64,000 bases of DNA, from the NCBI RefSeq assembly GCF_000835495.1, contig NW_015622545.1, positions 3,302,777 through 3,366,776 of the forward strand, written 5' to 3'. Shown here piece by piece: positions 1-8,711 of this stretch. The stretch is from Cladophialophora immunda. Lineage: Eukaryota; Ascomycota; Eurotiomycetes; Chaetothyriales; Herpotrichiellaceae. Below the pieces are notes generated by a model. The model saw only the letters and a list, made by a program, of their open reading frames with translations. It had not been told where the DNA came from and ran no database searches. The translations under genes were made by a program, and so were the position numbers. The stretch's first letter is position 1, and the number at the start of each line of letters is the position of its first letter.

Positions 1-618
1 TCCACGTATATCGAGTTTGACGATGTCGCGGTACCTGTGACAAATCTCCTGGGCGCAGAAAACCGTGGTTTCGACATCATCATGTCAAACTTCAACCATG
101 AAAGACTCTGGCTGGCATGTACATCCCTTCGCATGGCGCGCGTCTGCATCGAAGACGCTTATGCCCATGCGCTCCGAAGAGAAACTTTCGGCAAGCCCCT
201 GATTGCGAACCAGGTCATCTCGGCCAAGTTTGCCGACTTTGCCCGTGACGTCGAACCGGTATATGCGTATCTAGAGTCGATTGTGTACTTGACGGAGCAC
301 GAGCGAAAGAGAAAAACTCGAGGTCGCCCAGGAGGTGACCAGGCCGCATCCCATGGAGACCTCAATCTTGGAGGGATGATTGCCACCCTGAAGACCGGCG
401 CCGGGCGGGTTTTAGAGCGTGTCAACCGGGACGCGCAGCAAATCATGGGCGGAGCAGGTTATTCACGCACTGGCAAGGGTGCCAGAATCGAGCAGATCAG
501 TCGAGATGTTCGAGTTATGGTGGTGGGCGGAGGCAGCGATGAGATATTGAGCGATCTTGCCGTCAAGCTGGAGACAAAGGAGCTGCAAAGACTGACTCGT
601 CCGTCGAGCAAGTTGTGA
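1..618 (+). CDS. Acyl-CoA dehydrogenase, C-terminal part (5' end outside window)
   Basis: The frame is open from base 1 to the stop at 616-618, giving the last 205 residues of an acyl-CoA dehydrogenase. The C-terminal helical domain is recognisable: RRETFGKPL is the usual family signature and IMGGAGYSR the usual FAD-side helix. These enzymes introduce an alpha-beta double bond into acyl-CoA and pass electrons from FAD. The helix-K position that carries the catalytic Glu in medium-chain enzymes reads VVGGGSDEI, without that Glu. Instead an NHERL segment places a Glu where isovaleryl-CoA dehydrogenase has its base, so a branched-chain substrate is likely. The protein ends in SSKL, a canonical peroxisomal PTS1. 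The family in mitochondria does not need such a tail, so a peroxisomal oxidase-like or ETF-independent variant is possible. The start lies left of the window. Confidence 0.85.
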   Translation, partial: STYIEFDDVAVPVTNLLGAENRGFDIIMSNFNHERLWLACTSLRMARVCIEDAYAHALRRETFGKPLIANQVISAKFADFARDVEPVYAYLESIVYLTEHERKRKTRGRPGGDQAASHGDLNLGGMIATLKTGAGRVLERVNRDAQQIMGGAGYSRTGKGARIEQISRDVRVMVVGGGSDEILSDLAVKLETKELQRLTRPSSKL

Positions 619-935
619 CTTATTGTGAAGCAATCTGAATAGTATTGGAAATCGTCAGTGAGAACCAGAAAGACATATGAACGCCAAAATGTGGAATTAA
701 AGTACAATCTTGACTGTACCTACAACAACATTAACGTAGCTGTTTCCCCCACAGCTGAACCATTCTGTCCGGTTTCTGCTGAATGAAGATTACCCTGATA
801 TTGAGCTTCACAAGGCGATCATTGCTGTTTCACACAGGAACGGGAACCCCTCCCAGAAAATGCTCCGTTCGCATGACCCAGCTCGCACCAAGAAGGCAGC
901 GGACTAGAAGTCACGCACGTGAAGAGGCCAGGACA
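619..935. other. Intergenic, nothing recognised
   Basis: This is the short gap between the converging dehydrogenase and regulator genes. It should hold both 3' untranslated regions. I see no convincing coding or RNA feature. Confidence 0.5.
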
Positions 936-3210
936 TCAGAATGCAGCCGACGATCTATTGGAAAACGTTTGTCGGGGGAATCCCTGCAAGCCGTTGTCTC
1001 CCATGGCTTCTGACAAAATCCCGCCCATGTCTTCTCCCAACATACGAGCGTACGTTGGAGGTAGTACACCACTAGCGGGAAACTGGCCGCCCGGAAGATT
1101 TGTGCTGTCAGAAGTCAAAGACTCGGTTATATTTGGCCGGAGGTGTCCTGTTCCGGGTAGTAAATCTGCTAGAGAAGACCTATTCTCCCCAGGGCGGATG
1201 TTCTGGGGCAACCAAGCGTAATCAAGGAGCTGCCACAGCATATTTCCGAGCGGCACAGTCACTTTCTGTGCCAGGCTCACAGGATTTGTGAGAACCCTAG
1301 CAACCCCAGGATCCAACTTGAACGACCGGAGGAGGGTGCCCTTGAGATTCAAATCAGGATACTGTCATCGTGTAGTATAGTAGGATGTCGTGCAACGTAA
1401 TCGATGCGAGTAGGAGATCATCACTTACCATGTGGCCTACATGACCCCACCGCACTGGCTCGCGCTGCAGAAACTTGAGCGCAGCTTGGAGGTGTTTCCT
1501 CGAGGTCTGCGCAATTTCTGCGTCATCACTTTTCTCATATATGCTGTGTATCACTCCTGCCGCCATTGCACAATACCCATAGAAGCTGGGATGGCTGAGA
1601 GGGCCATACGATTCCAGATCGTTTAGCAGCTCCAGGAGGTTTGTGGCGTGTCTTCGACATCGTTCCAGGGCCTCTTGCACGAAACTTAGAGGGACAGGAG
1701 CTGCATAAGCCTGGAAGAAGCGGTATAATATGAATGGATGGTTGAGTAGACAATTGTTGAGGTGATAGAGGGCATGGGAGTAGACAATGTGACTGACTTG
1801 TGACGGTGATACGGTCTCGTCAAATGAAGGTTGTCGATTTAGAGCCTCGGAAATGGTGCTGAAAGCACACGGCGAGTGGCTTTCATAGTACAGTAAAATG
1901 CTCTGTACCTCATAATACTTGGATCGTGGGTCCCAGAGGACATGGGTGGTATTCAGAGTGCGCTTCAAGCTAAATCGGATAAAGCGGCCCAGTGCCGACG
2001 CCATGATTACAGTCATGGCAAAGGGATCCAGGTTCTGGTGGTTGGAACCTGACGGATTTTCGACAACGTCGGTCAAATTTGGCACGGGCCCACCATCGAG
2101 TCCATCCCTGAAAAGAGCTTCATGGCATGGAAGACGGACGGTGCAGTCTTCATCTAGAAGTGAAGGAGGTCGGTTCGGCCCGATTGACATCAAGATATCC
2201 AGGAGATAAACCGACCAGAATATTCGTCGCCGCTCTTCTTGTTCGTGGATAGGAAGCTGCTGATCGGGCTCTTCATTGAGCCGCAGGGCATGTGCGAACC
2301 GACACGAAAGAGCCAGTTTCACCCAGCCGATCTTTGGACGTCCAGCTATAGTCAATGCTTAGTCAATCCGTGCACGACAAAGAAAAAGCATCTCGCCAAA
2401 CTCACCTGCAAAGTCCACAATCGCCAACATGGCTAGAGCTACCACCATCCACGGCTCTAAACTCTCTGCGTCTGAGAATGAATGCTCAAATATCTGCCCA
2501 AAGGATGCCTGGGCATAGGCGTCAATGGCTTCGGCCCGACGCTGCTGATAGAATTCGTGGTCGGAGAAACGGCAGGCAGCAGCAGCAAAGGCATAGAGTA
2601 AATACTCGGGCAGCGATCCGGATTCATAATCATGGCGAAACATCTCTTCGTGGAAAAAGGCATAAGGCTGATTGTGACAACGATCAAAATAGACCTGAAC
2701 AAGAGATCGAAATATTGCCGGATCTGGAAGAAAGGTGAAGTCGCTATTCGTGCGGGCGATCTCGTCAACAACGGGAGGCTGGTCTACAGACTGGTTGACG
2801 GTCGTCTGTGGCGACACAGATGCGAACAGGTTGAAAGCGCTGTCTGCATCCAGGAAGCTCAGCCGAGACTCTAGCAAGGCGACTCTTGCAGCGAGGCTGG
2901 CATTGTGTGCGGCCGCTCCTGAGAGGGATGGCGCTTGGCCCGGGTCCGTGAATCGATCAGGCGAGACATCTTCGTCGCCATCCCACGTACAGCGCTGATT
3001 GAGTCGGGCACAGAAGGCGCATACTGGCTTCTCTCCCGAGCAGCGCGTCTTCTTCCTACCAATCATTGTTAGCCTGTATCGAGGAGTGCTCGAGATACCG
3101 TATCGCATGCGCTGTTTGAGGGTCGTGTCTCGTTGCCAACAGGATCGAACTCACCTCCTGCAGTTGAGACACGCCTGGCGTGCTCTTTTAGCCTCACGCC
3201 TGTCGTCCAT
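936..3210 (-). CDS. Zn2Cys6 fungal-specific transcription factor (four exons)
   Basis: The model has exons 3210-3155, 3055-2406, 2345-1429 and 1340-936, giving 675 residues. The binuclear zinc cluster is split by the first intron. Cysteines fall at residues 14, 17, 24, 31, 34 and 41 (ACLNC...RCSGEKPVC..C......C). The middle is a fungal transcription-factor regulatory domain, with the RRRIFWSVYLLD-type motif. Introns 1 and 2 (99 and 60 bp) have GTGAGT donors and preserve frame. The third intron (1428-1341, GTAAGT to AAG) is inferred: skipping it ends the protein at 1354, while splicing it in phase 0 adds about 134 residues, including a hydrophobic WQLLDYAWLP segment typical of such C-termini. 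It lies between the dehydrogenase and carboxyltransferase genes and may regulate the catabolic cluster. Its targets are not visible. Confidence 0.8.
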
Positions 3211-3531
3211 GAAGGCTGACGGATAGGGGAAGCGTAAAGACTTGATTTGTAAAGGTACGCGGCATCTGCAGAGGGGTTGATGCAGAAGTAGGTGGCAAGT
3301 AAAGCCAAGGCAAGCGAGAAGTGGTGTCTAGACGCGGCTTTGATGGGTTGGAAGACGTGTTTTGTCTGACAGAAAGAAACCCCACCAATTGATATAACAG
3401 AATCGCAGAATCCAGCCGTGCAGGAAGAAATCTATCTGTCTGACTCGAATTTTTTATGTACAGCTCCTCAGCTTCGCTTCTCGCCCACTTTCCAGCTTCT
3501 CCCCCAATTTCATCCTCAGTGCCATGTCACA
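3211..3531. promoter_or_regulatory. Upstream region of the Zn2Cys6 gene, no motif recognised
   Basis: This gap lies between the regulator start and the carboxyltransferase stop, both on the minus strand. It must hold the regulator promoter. I cannot point to a specific site in it. Confidence 0.4.
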
Positions 3532-5403
3532 TTATATTCTTGCCAACGCCCGGTGGCCTGCACTCCCTTGCACTCCCGGGGTTTGCACGACTTCTAGACA
3601 CATTGCAAGCACGTCGCGAGTATCCCGAGGGTCAATCACTCCGTCATCAAGCATGTAGGCGCTTGTGCGATACGCACTGCTATCCCTTTGGACCTCCTTT
3701 TGCAGTCGCTGCACTCTGGCTTCCACCTCCTCGGGCTTGAGAACCACTCCTTTGCTTCGGGCACTGTTCGCTTCAACTTGAGCCATCACCCCAGACAGCT
3801 GTTCTGGCCCCATGACGCTGCACCGTCCAGTCGGCCAGGTGAACAGAAAACGCGGCCGATATGACCTTCCACACATAGCATAGTTGCCTGCTCCATATGA
3901 TGCCCCTAAGATGATGGAGATATGTGGTACCTTTGAACAGCTAACCGCGGATACAAACTGCGCCCCCTTTTTGATGATGCCGGCATGCTCAGCCTTCGAG
4001 CCGACCATAAAGCCCGTCACGTTGTGGAGAAAGGCAATCGGGGTGTTCTGTTGGTTGCATAGGCGAATGAACTGCGTTCCTTTCGATGCTTCGTCTGGGT
4101 TGATGATGGGTGTCTGGTTTGCAATTATCCCGACACGCATCCCTACTTCAACTTAGCACTTGTTTCCTATCGGGATTCCAGCGCAGAACTTACCCATGAT
4201 ATAGGCCCACCCTGTCAACAGATTGCTGCCATACTCTGGCTTGAACACGGCCAAACGTGACTCGTCAACCAATCGAAGAACCACTTCTTTCATATCGAAC
4301 GGTTTCCGGACGTCAGGGTTAACTATGGAAAATATATCCTCGATTGGATAACGCGGCGCAAGCGGAGGACGCATGGGCTGAGCTGGTTGATTCCGCTGTG
4401 ATAGTGTGCTGACCCATTCGCGAGCCTTCCGGACAGCATCAAACTCGTCAAAGGCAATCTGATCTGCAAGGCCGGTAACAGTCCCATGAACTCGAGCTCC
4501 TCCCAGCTCTTCCGCAACGATGTTTTCCCCGGTAGCCATTTTGACCAGAGGAGGACCTGCGAGAAAAACTTGCGCTTGGTTTTCGACAAAAATGGTGTAA
4601 TCTGAGAGCCCAGGATGGTAGGCACCGCCTGCTGTCGAAGAGCCGAAAACAATCGCACAGGAAGCGTGGCCATTCTGGGTTCGCATGGCGAGATCACGGA
4701 AAATCTGCCCGCCCTTGTGGAAAACACGAAATTGCTGCGGCAGAAAGACCCCTGCAGACTGCACAAGAGCGACGAGCGGTAGGTCATTCTCGCTGGCGAT
4801 TTCGGTCACTCTGTTTTGTTTGATCACCGTCAACTCGTTCCATGCGCCGCCACTTTGTGTTGCGATGTGTGCAATAACGAGGCAGATGCGGCCGCTGATG
4901 CTCCCAATGCCAGCCAGGAGACTGGCACAGGGGCTGGAGTCGTCCAAGTCGAAGCCGGTAAAAGTGCCCAGTTCAAGGAATGACGAGTCGGGGTCTAACA
5001 GCAGCGATATCCTGTCTCTTGCCAGTAATTGTCCCCTCTTCTCATGTTTGTCGATGGCTTGGGGGTTGCCTTCAGACGTTGTCCTCCTCAGGTTCTGGGA
5101 GAATTCCTCCATTACCGGCTTCCATGCTTCTCGATTCGACCTATACGGTTCTCTAGTCACGTCGAGAACCGACTCAACCACGGGGAACCCAGCAGCGTGC
5201 GCCATGTTGAATTTGGTGGTTTGGGTAGATGAAAGCTGACCTCGAGGCGGGCTTCGGGCTTCAATGTGATATGAAAGTCCGCCAGTTCGACAGGCCAATG
5301 CTTGGGCATGACGGTGGACAGTTGGGCCGAGGCTGGTGTTGCTGCCCCGGGTTCGACGGTGGTTCGGACGCCAAAGCGCGACCCTGGCAAGGCGGGCCGC
5401 CAT
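3532..5403 (-). CDS. Biotin-dependent acyl-CoA carboxylase, carboxyltransferase (beta) subunit, MCC-beta type
   Basis: Exons are 5403-4194 and 4142-3532, separated by a 51-bp GTAAGT/TAG intron; 606 residues. This is the carboxyltransferase half of an acyl-CoA carboxylase. It moves CO2 from carboxybiotin on the alpha subunit to an enoyl-CoA such as 3-methylcrotonyl-CoA. Family motifs are clear: GGAWNELTV and SAGVFLPQQ in the N-domain, GSSTAGGAY (oxyanion site), FLAGPPLVKMATGE, and in the C-domain NVTGFMVG and GASYGAGNYAMCGR. The first in-frame ATG (5403) starts a basic MAARLARVALWRPN stretch that resembles a mitochondrial presequence; a later ATG would give MAHAAG. The C-terminus is ARI, at best a weak PTS1. 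Sequence around the acyl pocket departs from ordinary MCC-beta (IFRDLAMRT), so the substrate may differ. No biotin carboxylase gene is in the window. Confidence 0.88.
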
Positions 5404-5605
5404 GGCGGAACCGGCTCCACATCCACCGCGAGTCGCAACACCGATCGAGACATGTATACCCTGAAGCTGACTATGCTCGAGTCTTATGGTTCCGTTCTTA
5501 GTTACCAGTTTCGGGACAGTTCTCACTCATATACCGGGTCTGCAGCAACATCACTAGGACTGTCACCGAGACTCGGAGCAAGTGCATTCCATTCTGAAGT
5601 ACATA
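5404..5605. promoter_or_regulatory. Shared divergent promoter, carboxyltransferase / acyl-CoA ligase
   Basis: Only about 200 bp separate the two divergent start codons, so both genes probably share regulatory sites. This fits co-expression of ligase and carboxylase. No specific binding site could be assigned by eye. Confidence 0.45.
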
Positions 5606-7675
5606 ATGGCGAGCACTGATCTTGCAACCCGTTCGACAGGACAAACAACAACAATGTCGTCTGCAGCTTCTTTCGTTGCAGGCCCCCGAACGCCGCCCTT
5701 GCTGGAGGAAACTCTGGGGGAACTCATGCATCGACAGGCTGCTCGATATGGAGACCACAAAGCAGCCACCTTCTCCTGGCAACGTCATACACTATCGTAC
5801 AATGACCTTGCAAACCGAAGCGAAGCAATTGCAAAGTCGATGTTGGCCAGAGGGCTGAGGCATGGAGACAACATTGCAATCATGGCCGGGAATTGCTATC
5901 AATACCTCGAAACGTTCATCGCTGCTGGCCGAATAGGCTGTCCTTTCGTTGTCCTGAACAACACCTACACTCCGAAAGAACTGATCTCTGCCTTGAGCGT
6001 CACCTGCAAGTTTTGCCTCTACTCTCTATGAAGCTGGTCTGACTAGAATTACAGCATGCAAACTTCTCTTTATCGCTGCACAAATCCGACTGAAAGATCT
6101 GTCTGCACATATCGAAGCCGTGTCCAAGGAACTGAGCACCATACCCTGTGTTTCCCTGTCAGCAGAAGACAATGCAACGCATAAGGCATTGGGGTTGTGT
6201 ACTTATTCATCTTTCGCCTCTGAAGGACGGAACATCGACCAGGCAACACTGAAGCGAGCAGAGAGCCGTATCAGATGTGATGATGTCGTCAACCTCCAAT
6301 TTACTTCCGGTATGTCACCTTGTCTTGTGTATAATTTCCAACCCACATACTGAGTGAAACAGGAACCACTGGCGCTCCGAAAGCAGCCATGCTAACTCAC
6401 AGGTATCCAAACCTTCATCTGGTTGAGATCAATGCACTATACTAACAAGCTGGCCAGGAACCTCATCAACAATGCCCGCCTCGTCGGGATGACCATGCGC
6501 TTGAATCCCTCTGACATCATCTGTTGTCCACCTCCCTTATTTCACTGTTTCGGGCTGGTGATGGGCTTTCTAGGGTCATTCACCCATGGCAGCAGAGTTG
6601 TGTTTCCATGCGACCAGTTCGATGCTGACTCCGTCCTCGATGCACTGAATGAAGAGAAATGCACTGCGCTCCTCGGCGTGCCAACCATGTTCATTTCGGA
6701 GATCGAAGCCAATAAAGCAAAGAAATATAAAATCTCGTCGGTTAAGACGGGGCTCGTTGCAGGGTCGTCCGTGTCGCCGGCCTTGGTGAAGCAATTAGAC
6801 CGAGAGTTTGGAATCAAGGGAATGCTCATTCCATATGGAATGACTGAAACAAGTCCAGTAACATTCATGACTGTGTTTGATGACACGGAAGAAAGACGAA
6901 CTAAGACTGTTGGACGAGTGCTACCACACACGATGGCCAAGATTGTTGACCGCGCCGGAAACATTGTCCCGCGCGGGGTGCGAGGAGAGCTCTGTGTCAG
7001 TGGATATTCTCTACAGAAAGGGTACTACAACAATCCAGCCAAGACAGACGAAGCAATGAAGAGGGATGAAAATGGTATACTGTGGATGTATACTGGCGAC
7101 GAATGCGTCATTGACGAGGAGGGTTACTGTTCGGTAACTGGACGGATCAAGGATATTATCATTCGCGGTAAGTCACCAGACCACCGTCTCCATCTACTTC
7201 ATCCTGTGCGTTGATCTCTGGCGTACTCATCACTGACCCCCGACTAGGCGGTGAAAACATCTTCCCCAGCGAGATTGAAAGTTGCCTGGCCGAGCATCCG
7301 TCCATCGCCGAGGCCAGCTGCGTCGCCATCAAAGACGCCAGGTATGGCGAAGTCGTCGGCGCGTTCCTCCGCGCGCATCCACGACCCGGCTGCCTCGACC
7401 TCGACCTCAAGGAGGGAAACAGAACGCGGCTCATGAGGCCGAGTTGGAGGGAAGTCAACAATTGGGTGCGCAAATCGCTGGGCAGTCACAAAGCGCCCAG
7501 ATATGTTTTCTGGGTCGGGGATGACGGTGTAGGCCAAGAGTTCCCCAAGACCGGCAGTGGGAAGATCATGAAGCATCTTCTTCGAGACGTAGGGGAGAAA
7601 CTTGTGCAGATGGGTAGAGGGATGGAAGACAAGGGGCCAGAGGACAAGGCGGTGGCGGTGAGAGCCAGGCTGTGA
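5606..7675 (+). CDS. AMP-forming acyl-CoA synthetase/ligase (five exons, PTS1-like end)
   Basis: Exons are 5606-6005, 6055-6309, 6363-6402, 6458-7167 and 7248-7675; 610 residues. The enzyme activates a carboxylic acid with ATP and CoA to acyl-CoA. Motifs in order: the P-loop TSGTTGAPKAAM (near residue 217, interrupted by intron 2), YGMTETSP, YTGDE, the hinge GRIKDIIIRGGENIFP (interrupted by intron 4), and the catalytic-lysine segment PKTGSGK near residue 572. Intron 1 uses a GC donor (GCAAGT); only that choice keeps the frame into CKLLFIAAQ. Intron 3 has a CTAAC branch site. The protein ends in ARL, which fits the PTS1 consensus. As the divergent partner of the carboxyltransferase it probably supplies the pathway's acyl-CoA from a free acid. 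The substrate cannot be read from the sequence. Confidence 0.88.
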
Positions 7676-8711
7676 GTTGTCGTTGCGAGTATCAAAACAG
7701 CGGTGGGTGTACAGATCCAATAGAGGGATAGACAATACAGGAAGGAAGGGGCTCAGTCTTTGTTCTTGCTGACTCCCTCGTAGCTACAATACGAGCACGG
7801 TAACCACCTGGTGATGAGACATTGCCCAGGAGTTACCTGGTCCCATGTCGTCGTGACATTTGCGCTGTTTGCTTACCGTTCCAGCCGTCTAAGGGGTTCC
7901 CTGCAATGCCAGCTACTACTGTGATTACTCGTAGGTCCAGCTTCCCGGTCTTACTTAAGCAGTAGCAGCACTGTGGAGGCCGTACCTGGTCTCGCCTCAC
8001 ATACCATTGCGCTATGACTAACCACCACAAAGACGCGTCGGAGGCGCCCATAAGACGGATGTGACATCATACTTACTACCCGGGCACCATTCTCCGTTCA
8101 CAGTATCCATTGCGTAGGACGCATAAGTAAGTACGAGGTATACGGAGTAATATGGATAGGTACCATGTAGGTCAGACGACCTTGGGACTGGAAGCAAGAG
8201 CACTAATTACTGTATAGGTAGGCCAAGAGCACTAATTACTGTATAGGTAGGTGCTTCAATAGGTGGATACCCAGTAATAGGTAGGTAGGTAGCGAGGTAC
8301 AGTATGCAGGAAGGGAGCCTTAGGGGATGAGAGCCTCGGCCCCTCCTCGTCCCCAATGCCCGGCTCGATCCGTCTGCGATTGGCACGGGCGCCATGCCGG
8401 GCCCACACTCTCTGAATCGTTCTCCACTCCGCGCCCGGCCCAGGGTCGAGGGAATCCGAGCAGCAAAACGACTCCAAGGCTCCGAGGTTATTTTTGGGGC
8501 GAGAGGGGGGGGGGAGAGATTCGACTCGGACTTTGTGTGGGAGAGAGAAAGCACGGCTTTGTGTCACGATCGGTCCTCGCGATTCACTTGCGATGCCCTC
8601 GTCTTCGGCATTTCTGCCCTTTGCCACGCCCGTGAATGACAATCCTACGTACATGTAGGTGACGGACGGGTGGAAACGCTAGGGACTTGCGTTTGCCGGG
8701 GGGACGGTCAA
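7676..8711. promoter_or_regulatory. Intergenic with a 29-bp direct repeat, upstream of the lyase-hydratase fusion
   Basis: No coding feature is convincing here. It contains a 28-bp unit repeated once (8195-8251), several GTAGG-type runs just after it, and a G run near 8508. The downstream part should hold the promoter and leader of the fusion gene. Confidence 0.4.
8195..8251. repeat. Two tandem copies of a 28-bp unit, period 29
   Basis: Copies at 8195-8222 and 8224-8251 are identical (CAAGAGCACTAATTACTG, then TATAGGTAGG). They sit about 460 bp upstream of the next start codon. They could be a recent slippage duplication or a duplicated site. Confidence 0.75.
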
